This document shows positions 53,862 to 62,072 of a stretch of 64,000 nucleotides of DNA, one piece after another (positions within the stretch are counted from its first letter, which is position 1; the number at the start of each line of letters is the position of its first letter). A program made the translations under genes and the position numbers. The notes below the pieces were generated by a model, which did not search any database, was not told the origin of the DNA, and saw only the letters and a program-made list of their open reading frames with translations. This DNA is from Mucilaginibacter empetricola (lineage in GTDB: Bacteria > Bacteroidota > Bacteroidia > Sphingobacteriales > Sphingobacteriaceae), in the NCBI RefSeq assembly GCF_024808665.1, contig NZ_JANUBZ010000001.1:434001-498000 (forward strand), given 5' to 3'.

Positions 53862-54587
53862 ATGCCCATTAGTCGTTTTTACAAGCTATACATATCGCCC
53901 AATAGAAAATACGTCAAGGTTTTAAAGAATTTGCTCGGTTTCGTACCGGGCAATTTGTCTTTATACCGGATGGCTTTTCGCCATAAATCTGTTGCCCAAA
54001 ATGTAAAAAAAGGAGTAAAAAACAGTAATGAGCGATTGGAGTTTTTGGGCGATGCCGTTTTAGGCAGTGTAGTGGCCGAAGTGCTCTTTAAACTCTACCC
54101 ATATGAGGATGAGGGCTTTTTAACCGAGCTGCGTTCAAAAATAGTAAGCCGCGTAAACCTAAACCAGCTTGCCCGCAAGCTTGGGTTCGACAAGTTAATT
54201 GAATATGATAGCCGCATGCTTAATTCATCGCGCCAGGGTTCATTACTGGGCGATGCTTTTGAGGCATTGGTGGGTGCCGTTTACCTGGATAAGGGTTACG
54301 ACTTTACCCGAAACTTTTTGGTAAACCATATCATCAAATCGCATATTGATATCCACACGCTTGAGCAAACCGAAACCAATTTCAAAAGCAAATTAATTGA
54401 GTGGTGCCAGCGCCACAGCAAGGATATTAGTTTTGATTTGATAAGCAACGAAGAGGGCGAAAACATTAAGCTTTTCACCGTTCAGGCTATGATTGATGGC
54501 GAGATAATGGGATTGGGAAAAGAATTCAGCAAAAAAAATGCGGAAAAACTAGCCGCCGAAAGAGCCTGCGAATCGCTGGGTATTTAA
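53862..54587 (+). CDS. rnc: Ribonuclease III
   Basis: The 241-residue dsRNA endonuclease has the signature NERLEFLGDAVLGSVVAEVL (about 51-70) with the metal-binding Glu/Asp set completed by GDAFEALVGAVYLDKG. A C-terminal double-stranded RNA-binding domain (about 170-240) follows. It processes rRNA and structured RNAs. The stop is directly adjacent to the end of a convergent gene. Confidence 0.96.
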   Translation: MPISRFYKLYISPNRKYVKVLKNLLGFVPGNLSLYRMAFRHKSVAQNVKKGVKNSNERLEFLGDAVLGSVVAEVLFKLYPYEDEGFLTELRSKIVSRVNLNQLARKLGFDKLIEYDSRMLNSSRQGSLLGDAFEALVGAVYLDKGYDFTRNFLVNHIIKSHIDIHTLEQTETNFKSKLIEWCQRHSKDISFDLISNEEGENIKLFTVQAMIDGEIMGLGKEFSKKNAEKLAAERACESLGI

Positions 54588-55370
54588 TTAATGATCTTTT
54601 GATAAATCAACCGGATCCTGTTTGGTGCCGGGTTTAACCAGTGGCGGCAATACTATCTGCCGCAAATTGTCTTTATCCTTGGTTTTATCGTAAAAATCAT
54701 AATTGGTATGGATGTGCTGTATCAGTTGGTAATCGTTCCATTCCTTCAAATCTTCAAAGGATGGTGTATAATATTCCATAAACTTTTTGGCCACCGTATC
54801 TGATGCATTGGTTACCCGTTTTACGAGGGCCAAATTATACCGCCTGTGCACTTCAGAGAATTGAAGCTCCTCTTTTGAATTAGCCGCAAAACGACGCGCC
54901 CGTCCCGGTGTTGCTCCAAAAAGTTCGTACAAGCCGGTTATGGGCGAGGTAAGGAACGATAATACCGGTGGCTTGCCATCATAAAACGTTCCCTGTTTTT
55001 TATAATCGGCCATAATATCATTCAATTCCTGCTTTTTTGTTTGGCCGGTAATGGTTACCTGGTTAAGGGTAATAACAGGTTCCATAAAAACCGGAATATC
55101 GCCGGTGTTTACAATAGCAATTTTTTGAGGAACATAATCCTGCTTGGTGAATAGCAAAGTATCACCAATAGATGCTTTTATAGAAAACCAGCCCAGTTCA
55201 TCGCTTTCCATAATATCCCTGGTTTTAAGATTGGTAATTATCACCTGCGCTATCCGGGTTCCGCTCAAATTACGGGATGTAACACCTCTAACTGTAAAAA
55301 CCTGCTGCGCCGAAAGCCTTGAAACAAAGCAAAAAAGGATTAAAATGATTAAAATATACCTGTGGCGCAT
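54588..55370 (-). CDS. Secreted CarboxypepD_reg-like domain protein
   Basis: The 260-residue protein has a signal peptide (1-21, RLSAQ), a carboxypeptidase regulatory-like beta-sandwich (about 22-110, VRGVTSRNLSGTRIAQVIIT onward) and a charged C-terminal region. There is no barrel. Such proteins occur with TonB systems or stand alone as envelope proteins. The function is unknown. It is convergent with rnc. Confidence 0.75.
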   Translation of the reverse strand: MRHRYILIILILFCFVSRLSAQQVFTVRGVTSRNLSGTRIAQVIITNLKTRDIMESDELGWFSIKASIGDTLLFTKQDYVPQKIAIVNTGDIPVFMEPVITLNQVTITGQTKKQELNDIMADYKKQGTFYDGKPPVLSFLTSPITGLYELFGATPGRARRFAANSKEELQFSEVHRRYNLALVKRVTNASDTVAKKFMEYYTPSFEDLKEWNDYQLIQHIHTNYDFYDKTKDKDNLRQIVLPPLVKPGTKQDPVDLSKDH

Positions 55371-55430
55371 TGAAAAATTAAAAGTGTAAACTTAAAAATA
55401 GTATTCCACTGTAAATGTAAAAAAATGTTA

Positions 55431-55577
55431 ATTGTTGGAGATTAGTGATTGGTGACAAGAGCTAAGTGAGTAGAGGTTGGAGATTGGTGATCAGAGGTTG
55501 GAGCTTTGCTATTGGAAATTAGTTGAGCTGGCCTCTCAAAAAACTACCCTCCAACCTCTAATCGCTAATCGCTAAAA
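55431..55577. repeat. Foldback repeat region ahead of yicC
   Basis: Several copies of GGTTGGAG and GATTGGTGA/GATTAGTGA lie at 55431-55513. They are complemented by CTCCAACCTCTAATCGCTAA near 55551-55570. The stretch folds back on itself imperfectly and has no coding signal. Confidence 0.65.
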
Positions 55578-55592
55578 TTGCTATCTTTGCAC

Positions 55593-56468
55593 ATGATAAA
55601 ATCCATGACCGGCTATGGAATTGCCAGTTTCGATTCGGGCAATACAAAATATACCGTTGAGTTAAAATCGCTTAACAGTAAATTCCTGGAGTTGTCCTTA
55701 CGCTTGCCAAAAGCTTTTTCCGAAAAAGAATTTCAGTTGCGTAATGATTGCAGCAAGCAAATTGAACGCGGCAAAGTAAATCTATCCATCAACGTTGAAA
55801 AGGCAAGTTCAACTGTTAGTGCTGCCGGCATAGATAAGGAATTGCTTAAACATTATTTTGAGCAGCTAAAAGCCGTTAGCGTCGATCTTAACGAACCCAC
55901 CAATAATCTATTACAATTGGCATTAGGCTTGCCTGAAGTGGTAAAGTATGATGAAGAAACAGTATCAGAAGAAGAGTGGAAAATTGTTGAGAATACCTTT
56001 AAACAGGCCATGGCTGCCTTCCAAAAATTCAGAAGTGATGAAGGGAATGTACTGGAGCAGGATGTAAAATACCGCATCGGCATTATTCTTAAAAACCTGG
56101 AACTGGTTGAAGTTGAAGAACCTAAACGTGTGCCTGTAATAAAAGAACGTTTAAACCAGTTTTTAAGCGAGGCTGTTGGTCGCGAAACTATTGACCAAAA
56201 CCGCTTTGAGCAGGAGTTGATTTATTATATCGATAAGCTGGATATAACTGAAGAAAAAATCCGCCTTAAAGCGCATTGTAATTACTTTGTTGAAACATTG
56301 GCTAATGACGATGCCAACGGCAAAAAATTGGGCTTTATATCACAGGAAATTGGTCGCGAGATCAACACCCTCGGCTCAAAAGCCAATGACGCCAACATCC
56401 AAAAGCTGGTAGTGGGCATGAAAGAAGAGCTTGAAAAAATAAAAGAACAACTACTTAATGTATTGTAG
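55593..56468 (+). CDS. yicC: YicC/YloC-family endoribonuclease
   Basis: The 291-residue protein begins IKSMTGYGIASFDSGNTKYT (after the initial Met) and contains LKSLNSKFLELSLRLPKAFS, FLSEAVGRETIDQNRFEQEL and the C-terminal GKKLGFISQEIGREINTLGS. All are YicC/YloC landmarks. These proteins cleave RNA and are usually next to gmk, as here. The ATG at 55593 fits the family start better than the upstream 55578. Only gmk (90 bp further) follows in the same direction. Confidence 0.93.
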   Translation: MIKSMTGYGIASFDSGNTKYTVELKSLNSKFLELSLRLPKAFSEKEFQLRNDCSKQIERGKVNLSINVEKASSTVSAAGIDKELLKHYFEQLKAVSVDLNEPTNNLLQLALGLPEVVKYDEETVSEEEWKIVENTFKQAMAAFQKFRSDEGNVLEQDVKYRIGIILKNLELVEVEEPKRVPVIKERLNQFLSEAVGRETIDQNRFEQELIYYIDKLDITEEKIRLKAHCNYFVETLANDDANGKKLGFISQEIGREINTLGSKANDANIQKLVVGMKEELEKIKEQLLNVL

Positions 56469-56475
56469 TTTATTG

Positions 56476-56563
56476 GTTCATTTGTTCACTGGTTCATTAG
56501 TAATATGCTGAAGAACTATCACGCAAATGCACCAACGAACAAATGAACTAGTGAACGAATGAC
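56476..56563. repeat. Foldback overlapping the gmk start codon
   Basis: GTTCATTTGTTCACTGGTTC (from 56476) is complementary at nearly every position to AATGAACTAGTGAACGAATG (56542-56561). The gmk ATG (56559) lies in the right arm. The hairpin could mask the start region. Confidence 0.75.
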
Positions 56564-57128
56564 CAAAGAAGGTAAACTCATTATATTTTCAGCGCCATCG
56601 GGGGCGGGTAAAACTACCATTGTGCATCATTTGCTTGGTAAAATACCCGACCTTGAATTTTCTATTTCGGCCACTACCCGGCCGGCGCGGGGCGATGAGC
56701 AACATGGAAAAGATTATTATTTTATAAGCAAAGAAGAGTTTTTGCACCGCATTGCCAAAAAGCAGTTTGTTGAATTTGAAGAAGTTTATAGCGGCACTTT
56801 TTACGGTACGTTGCGTACAGAAATTGAACGCATATGGGAACAAGGTAAAACCGTAATATTTGATATTGATGTTGAGGGCGGCATGCACCTTAAACGTAAA
56901 TATGACGGACAGGCGCTGGCCATCTTCGTTCAGCCGCCGTCATTAGAGGTGCTTATTGAACGTTTAACCGGCAGGGGCACCGATAGTGAGGAAAAATTAA
57001 AAGAGCGCTTTATAAAGGCCGAAAAAGAGCTGAACTACGCCCCTCAATTTGATATTATCCTAAAAAATTACGATCTTCAAACGGCATGCAAAGAGGCAGA
57101 GGATTTGGTGACGAATTTTCTTGGGTAG
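56559..57128 (+). CDS. gmk: Guanylate kinase
   Basis: The 189-residue enzyme phosphorylates GMP to GDP. The P-loop is SAPSGAGKTT (about 9-18); GMP-binding ISATTRPARGDEQHGKDYYF and EFEEVYSGTFYGT follow, with IFDIDVEGG near 105. The start codon lies within a foldback (56542-56563), although no better ATG exists. Its order after yicC is standard. Confidence 0.96.
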   Translation: MTKEGKLIIFSAPSGAGKTTIVHHLLGKIPDLEFSISATTRPARGDEQHGKDYYFISKEEFLHRIAKKQFVEFEEVYSGTFYGTLRTEIERIWEQGKTVIFDIDVEGGMHLKRKYDGQALAIFVQPPSLEVLIERLTGRGTDSEEKLKERFIKAEKELNYAPQFDIILKNYDLQTACKEAEDLVTNFLG

Positions 57129-57130
57129 AT

Positions 57131-57606
57131 AACAGTTTGCAGTATTCGGTTTGCAGTTTGCAGGTTTATAATGGGCACTTATCGCGATTTGATATTATAT
57201 AAAAAGAGCTTCAGTCTTGTTATGGAAATATTTGTGTTAACAAAGCGTTTTCCCAAAGAAGAAACTTATTCGTTAACTGATCAAATCCGCCGTTCATCGC
57301 GATCTGCAAATATCTGCACAATTGAGGCTTACAGAAAAAGGAGATACCCAAATCATTTTGTAAGCAAATTAACCGATGTGGATATGGAGAACAGTGAAAC
57401 ACAGGGCTGGTTGGAATTTGCGAAAGAATGCAATTATATTTCAAAAGAGATTTATGATAAGTTATTTGCCTTATCTGATGAGGTAGGAAGACTTGTTCAA
57501 TACATGATTGACAACCCCGGAAAGTTTGGCGCCGGATAATGATTATTAAGGATAGTCCATTGTCAGTTTAAAACTGCCAACTGCTAACCAAAAGCTGCAA
57601 ACTGTT
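57131..57606. mobile_element. Cassette: four-helix-bundle gene between perfect 12-bp inverted repeats
   Basis: AACAGTTTGCAG (57131-57142) is the exact reverse complement of CTGCAAACTGTT (57595-57606). Further GTTTGCAG/CTGCAAAC copies lie just inside each end. The gene-bearing segment separates gmk from nadD, and the flanks contain nothing else. Mobility is inferred from the architecture. Confidence 0.6.
57171..57539 (+). CDS. Four helix bundle protein (23S rRNA IVS-like family)
   Basis: The 122-residue protein is the four-helix bundle family known from 23S rRNA intervening sequences: YRDLILYKKSFSLVMEIF, then LTDQIRRSSRSANICTIEAY and SDEVGRLVQYMIDNP. It forms a pentameric helical bundle in relatives; the function is unknown. 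It occupies nearly the whole of a cassette with inverted ends, unlike the surrounding housekeeping genes. Confidence 0.88.
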   Translation: MGTYRDLILYKKSFSLVMEIFVLTKRFPKEETYSLTDQIRRSSRSANICTIEAYRKRRYPNHFVSKLTDVDMENSETQGWLEFAKECNYISKEIYDKLFALSDEVGRLVQYMIDNPGKFGAG

Positions 57607-57618
57607 AACTGCAAACTA

Positions 57619-58191
57619 ATGAAAATAGGACTACTATTCGGTTCATTTAATCCTATACATGTGGGCCATTTAATTATAGCTAATTATATGGCCAATTATA
57701 CCACGCTGGATAAAGTTTGGCTGGTAGTATCTCCTCAAAATCCCTTAAAAAAATACGGCGACCTCATTAACACTTATGATCGCCTGGAAATGGCCAAGCT
57801 GGCTACCGATAATTCCATTAAACTGGAAGTGAGCGATGTAGAACTAAAGCTACCACAACCATCCTATACCATTGACACTTTAGCTCATTTAAAAGAAAAA
57901 TATCCGCAGCATGAGTTTGCCATTATTATGGGCTCGGATAACCTGGTATCGTTACCCAAGTGGAAAAACTACAAACTGATTTTGCGCGACTACCAGATAT
58001 TTGTTTACCCCCGCCCCGGATATGAAAACACCGAACTGGCCACGCACCCGTCAGTAACCATTACCATGACGCCCATGATGGAACTTTCGGCCACATTTAT
58101 CCGCCAATCCATCGCCAACAAGAAAAACGTTCAATTTTTTGTGCCCGACGCGGTTTTGAATTTTATTGAGAGTAAGAACCTGTATAGATAA
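57619..58191 (+). CDS. nadD: Nicotinate-nucleotide adenylyltransferase
   Basis: The 190-residue nucleotidyltransferase makes nicotinate adenine dinucleotide in NAD biosynthesis. GSFNPIHVGHL (about 8-18) holds the HxGH motif, and ELSATFIRQSI is the S-x-T/S-x-I-R motif near the C-terminus. The start codon lies 13 bp beyond the inverted repeat of the cassette. Confidence 0.95.
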   Translation: MKIGLLFGSFNPIHVGHLIIANYMANYTTLDKVWLVVSPQNPLKKYGDLINTYDRLEMAKLATDNSIKLEVSDVELKLPQPSYTIDTLAHLKEKYPQHEFAIIMGSDNLVSLPKWKNYKLILRDYQIFVYPRPGYENTELATHPSVTITMTPMMELSATFIRQSIANKKNVQFFVPDAVLNFIESKNLYR

Positions 58192-58223
58192 GGTTCGCGG
58201 GTTGGATCAATCTGTAACCGAAG

Positions 58224-58403
58224 AGAGACCTGAATGTTCAAGAAGTGCTTTTTTATAAAATTTAGATTATTAAAAATAAATGGTCTATGTCCAATGGGGA
58301 CATTTGGTCGGTAGAAGCATAAACAAGCACGAGGCGTTCCTATAGGAACACTTGGTGAATCGCAAATTAATATTCTACCAACGAAATGTGCCTAACGGCA
58401 CAT
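58224..58403. repeat. Multi-hairpin intergenic repeat, copy 1 (about 180 bp)
   Basis: Shared with 61523-61673. It ends with TTCTACCAACGAAATGTGCC and TAACGGCACAT, and contains AAGCACGAGGCGTTCCTATA followed by GGAAC. Hairpins visible are TGTCC/GGACA, GTTCC/GGAAC and GTGCC/GGCAC. It lies downstream of nadD; the spacing and the loops differ between copies. Confidence 0.85.
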
Positions 58404-58422
58404 GTGAAATAGGGTTTATTCA

Positions 58423-58710
58423 TTATAGAAATTTCAATACCAACTGCTCCCATTCCTCTTCTAAAGATAGGTTCGGGCGTATTTGTTGTGCTTTGCTATA
58501 CCAATAATCAGCATTCCCAATATCACCTTCTTTGCGGTGCAAATAGGCATGTACCCATGCCGATTCCCGATCTCCCAAATGGTCAACTTGAGCATGCGCC
58601 TGATGCCAATCACCTTTACCATCATACCAAAGGCTTTTTAACTGCACGGAGAACTCGCCAGGAGGCTGGTCTAAATTCAATGATTTTTTTAATTCGGCTA
58701 AAGTTTTCAT
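58423..58710 (-). CDS. Hypothetical protein with TPR-like helices
   Basis: The 95-residue protein begins MKTLAELKKSLNLDQPPGEF. DWHQAHAQVDHLGDRESAWV and KEGDIGNADYWYSKAQQIRP resemble one TPR-like helix pair. The ATG at 58710 is used rather than 58743, since it gives a plausible start. The family was not recognised. Confidence 0.6.
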   Translation of the reverse strand: MKTLAELKKSLNLDQPPGEFSVQLKSLWYDGKGDWHQAHAQVDHLGDRESAWVHAYLHRKEGDIGNADYWYSKAQQIRPNLSLEEEWEQLVLKFL

Positions 58711-58791
58711 TTGGGTATTTTTTTGACAGTATGCATTAAACATAAGCAGTACTTCCTAAAAATACGCAAAGTCATTCGGTTTTTTTACGCC

Positions 58792-58815
58792 CCCGTTGGT
58801 GTTGTCACCAACGGG
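58792..58815. terminator. Hairpin between two leftward genes
   Basis: CCCGTTGGTG and CACCAACGGG (58792-58801, 58806-58815) form a perfect 10-bp stem around TTGT. A TTTTAAAA segment follows on the + side. It may be a terminator or another repeat copy. Confidence 0.6.
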
Positions 58816-58854
58816 TTTTAAAACCTTATCAGCAAGATATGGTAATCCTGCTGT

Positions 58855-59247
58855 TTAAACCGCTCTTTTGCTTTTAAAAACTGCCCTGGCTATCAGCCCC
58901 GCAATTAACCCGATAATGGCGGCAGATATGATCACAAACATGGCTGTACCTATCCAAACTTCGACTGTGGGGTTATTGTTAAGGCCGCCGGTATTGGCAT
59001 GCAGTATCACGGAGAGTCTCCAGCCTATTGTGGCATCAAAAAGTCCTATGGCGGTTGCAGTTGCTACCCCGGTTATCAGGTCTTTTTTTGCTGTCGCGAT
59101 AAAGGCAAAGGCGCCGTAAATGATAAATGATCCTAAAGTAAGCAACGCATAATTAAAATTAAATTGCCTTGAAGCAATTGAACCGGCCGTATCAAACGCA
59201 GCGGTGATAATTATAGCTAATAAAAGTATTCTGTATTCGGGTTTCAT
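58855..59247 (-). CDS. Small integral membrane protein, unknown function
   Basis: The 130-residue protein starts MKPEYRILLLAIIITAAFDT, giving the first of four membrane segments (about 4-22, 35-52, 59-76, 98-124). The longer 155-residue frame has a polar, unlikely N-terminus. The topology resembles small Bacteroidota membrane proteins of no known role. Confidence 0.6.
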   Translation of the reverse strand: MKPEYRILLLAIIITAAFDTAGSIASRQFNFNYALLTLGSFIIYGAFAFIATAKKDLITGVATATAIGLFDATIGWRLSVILHANTGGLNNNPTVEVWIGTAMFVIISAAIIGLIAGLIARAVFKSKRAV

Positions 59248-59404
59248 AATGTTATAGCTAAAATAAGCGTAATATTGATTACTGCAATATTTTTTATACT
59301 TATTTGTTGTTGTATTTACCATCCCTTAATATACGCAGAGTACTTCCTTCGCTTTTTCAACAACCTACTCAAATTCCCTTTGATTGTGCTAACATTGTAA
59401 TACG

Positions 59405-61393
59405 ATGGAAGCAATGAACCCGGTGATGCAGTTGGCTTATGATTACCTTGAACAGACTAATACCATAGTCTTTTTAACGGGTAAAGCGGGTACAGGCAAA
59501 ACAACTTTTTTACAACGCATACGGCAGCAGCTTAAAAAGAAACTGGCCGTGGTTGCCCCCACCGGTGTGGCAGCCATCAACGCTGGCGGAATGACTATCC
59601 ATTCGTTTTTTCAGTTGCCCTTCGGACCATTGTTGCCTAACAGTGAGGAGCGGCCGGAGGTACATTATAGTCCGGAGAAAAAGGATCTGCTTTTAAACCT
59701 GGAGCTGCTAGTTATTGATGAGGTGAGTATGGTTAGGCCGGATGTACTGGATCGTATCGACCTGATATTAAGAAACATAAAAGGATCGACTCATCCGTTT
59801 GGTGGGGTACAGCTTTTATTAATCGGTGATCTTTCGCAGTTAAGCCCCATCATCAGGGACGAAGAATGGGGCATGCTTAGCCGGCATTATGCTACGTCTT
59901 ATTTTTTCAGCAGTTTGGTAATACAAAAAGCATCCTATGTACGCATTGAGCTTGACCATGTATACCGGCAAAAGGACCAGGATTTTGTAGATATCCTGAA
60001 TGAAGTCCGCAATCAATCCATCAGTGCCACAAATTTGGCTTTGCTGAACGACCGTTATGTGCCCAACTTCAGGCCCACCGCCGAAGATCCGTATATCACC
60101 CTCACCACCCACAACAGCATCGCGCAGCAGCTAAACCAGGAATTTTTGGAATCGTTAGCCGGCGAGGAACTTGAGTTTAATGCAACTATCCGTGGCGAGT
60201 TTCCGAAGGATGCCTATCCTACAGAATCTGTATTGAAATTAAAGATTGGGGCGCAGGTGATGTTCGTGAAAAATGACAGCTCGGCCGAAAAGCTATTTTA
60301 TAATGGCAAAATAGGCACCATCACCCAAATTGCCGGCGGCACCGTTTTTGTTCAGTGCAGTCCAGCCGACCGCGAAATTGCCGTTGAGGCAGTAGAATGG
60401 ACCAATGTAAAATATCAACTGGATGGCGAGGCAATTAATGAAGCTAATGCGGGTAGTTTTGCACAAATTCCGCTAAAACTGGCCTGGGCCATTACTATTC
60501 ATAAAAGCCAGGGGCTAAGTTTTGATAAGGCCATAATTGATGTGAGCGAAGCCTTTGCCTACGGACAAGCCTACGTGGCTTTAAGCCGCTGTCGCAGTTT
60601 GGCAGGCATGGTACTGCGCAAGCCAATTGCCGCGACCAATATTATCAGCGACCCGGCGGTAACCCATTTTAGTGAGCAGGCCAAAGCATTACAGCCCGAC
60701 CGGGAACGATTGGAACACGACAAGGAATTGTACCGCTTGTACCTGTTGAAAGAGTTGTTCAATTTTTATTCGCTGCAAACTAAAGCTAAAAATTTTGAGG
60801 CGCTGCTGCCCAATTTGCAGGGTGAAGTTTTTGATGTTGCAGAAAAATACACGCGCCAAAGCAAGCCGGAACGGAGCCAGCAGGCGGCTGCCTATTTTTT
60901 TGAAAAACTGCAGCATGCCATTGATGTTCTGCATCAGCAATTGCCCATGTACATAGGCCAATCAAAAGAGAAAGCGGGTAAGGCCGATCAGTTGATTATG
61001 TGGCTGATGAACCGGGTGCGCCTGTTGGAACATTTTTCCGCAAATCCGTTTACAACGGCCGCTTGCTTGGAACTGGAGGAAAATAAGTTAAAATTGTTCG
61101 ATAAATCATATTTAAAAACGCTGAATGCCCTCCCTAACGAAAAGCTGTACGAACAAATATTAAGCTGGCGCGAAACCAAAGCAACACAAGAGGGCATTAT
61201 GCCCAACATGATATTGTCAGAAAAAACAGCCGCCGCCATAGCCGAAAAGCTACCAGCTACCTTAAAGGCTTTGGGTGGTGTTAAAGGCGTTGGTGCACAA
61301 AAGGCAGCCCAATATGGTGTAGAAATCATCGGTTTTATCCGCGCTTATCAGCAATCATCCGGCGATGGAATAGAGCAAAGCGCTTTATTTTAG
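59405..61393 (+). CDS. Pif1-like SF1B helicase with C-terminal HRDC-like region
   Basis: The 662-residue helicase has Walker A GKAGTGKTTFL (about 27-37), Walker B LLVIDEVSMV (about 100), GDLSQLSPI (motif III), and IAGGTVFVQCS plus KLAWAITIHKSQGLSFDKAI (motif V-VI, about 355-375). VALSRCRSLAGMVL is the final helicase motif. A C-terminal helical region (about 440-655) includes an HRDC/helix-hairpin-like end. It unwinds DNA 5' to 3' and may help with G-quadruplex or recombination intermediates. Confidence 0.9.
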   Translation: MEAMNPVMQLAYDYLEQTNTIVFLTGKAGTGKTTFLQRIRQQLKKKLAVVAPTGVAAINAGGMTIHSFFQLPFGPLLPNSEERPEVHYSPEKKDLLLNLELLVIDEVSMVRPDVLDRIDLILRNIKGSTHPFGGVQLLLIGDLSQLSPIIRDEEWGMLSRHYATSYFFSSLVIQKASYVRIELDHVYRQKDQDFVDILNEVRNQSISATNLALLNDRYVPNFRPTAEDPYITLTTHNSIAQQLNQEFLESLAGEELEFNATIRGEFPKDAYPTESVLKLKIGAQVMFVKNDSSAEKLFYNGKIGTITQIAGGTVFVQCSPADREIAVEAVEWTNVKYQLDGEAINEANAGSFAQIPLKLAWAITIHKSQGLSFDKAIIDVSEAFAYGQAYVALSRCRSLAGMVLRKPIAATNIISDPAVTHFSEQAKALQPDRERLEHDKELYRLYLLKELFNFYSLQTKAKNFEALLPNLQGEVFDVAEKYTRQSKPERSQQAAAYFFEKLQHAIDVLHQQLPMYIGQSKEKAGKADQLIMWLMNRVRLLEHFSANPFTTAACLELEENKLKLFDKSYLKTLNALPNEKLYEQILSWRETKATQEGIMPNMILSEKTAAAIAEKLPATLKALGGVKGVGAQKAAQYGVEIIGFIRAYQQSSGDGIEQSALF

Positions 61394-61522
61394 GGCGATG
61401 ATTAAATAACCGATCTTTGCTTTAGGCATTCTCCTTCCGCTGTCCGAATGTCTCTGACTTCGGACAATTATGCCTGTAGATTGCATCTACAGTAAAACAA
61501 AAAAAGCTTTTGGCAGCCAACA

Positions 61523-61673
61523 AGAGACCCGACCTCTCAAGAAGCGCTTGTTAAATGTCCCGTCGGGGCATTTGGTTGGTAGAAATGCATAAATAAGCAC
61601 GAGGCGTTCCTATAGGAACGCCTCGTGAATCGCAAATTAATCTTCTACCAACGAAATGTGCCTAACGGCACAT
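61523..61673. repeat. Multi-hairpin intergenic repeat, copy 2 (about 150 bp)
   Basis: Matches copy 1 at 58224-58403, with the same CTACCAACGAAATGTGCCTA core at its end. In this copy GAGGCGTTCC pairs with GGAACGCCTC perfectly, and TGTCCC pairs with GGGGCA. It lies directly before the ppnP 3' end. Confidence 0.85.
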
Positions 61674-61686
61674 ACGATGTTATTTT

Positions 61687-61992
61687 TTATTGATAATAGC
61701 AAATATACGCTACGTCCGTTTCGCAATTAATATCAAATACAATACCGGCGGGAGCAACAAGGGTATCCAGTTTATTATGTTTTTGCCATTCGACGCCAGG
61801 TAATTTGGTGCTTACGGTGCCTTCAATAAAAACAATGGTTTCCTGTGTGCTGGTATCAAACTGATAAATCCCTTTTTTCATAACGCCTAAGGTAGCTCGG
61901 CCCTTTTCGGTTTCGAGGCCAAGGCTTTGAACTTTACCACCAAAATAGGTGTTATGCGATACTACTTCATTATTTTGTGATGAATTGCTCAT
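61687..61992 (-). CDS. ppnP: Pyrimidine/purine nucleoside phosphorylase PpnP
   Basis: The 101-residue single-domain cupin is the YaiE/PpnP family that splits nucleosides with phosphate. VSHNTYFGGKVQSLGLETEK, GVMKKGIYQFDTSTQETIVF and VAPAGIVFDINCETDVAYIC are all present. The ATG at 61992 is preferred to 62022. It faces the SDR gene, with an 80-bp divergent gap. Confidence 0.9.
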   Translation of the reverse strand: MSNSSQNNEVVSHNTYFGGKVQSLGLETEKGRATLGVMKKGIYQFDTSTQETIVFIEGTVSTKLPGVEWQKHNKLDTLVAPAGIVFDINCETDVAYICYYQ

Positions 61993-62072
61993 ATAAATAC
62001 TGGTTATTTTTAATGGGCTCAAAACTAATATTTTATTAATTTAGAACAACCTTCATTCAAGGAAATATCACC

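Noticed and set aside
55582-55589. TATCTTTG promoter -7 box for yicC
   Set aside because: It is only 3 bp before the start codon and lacks a -33 TTTG at the proper distance.
57171-57539. 23S rRNA intervening sequence
   Set aside because: The IVS-type protein gene lies between gmk and nadD; there is no rRNA gene in the window.
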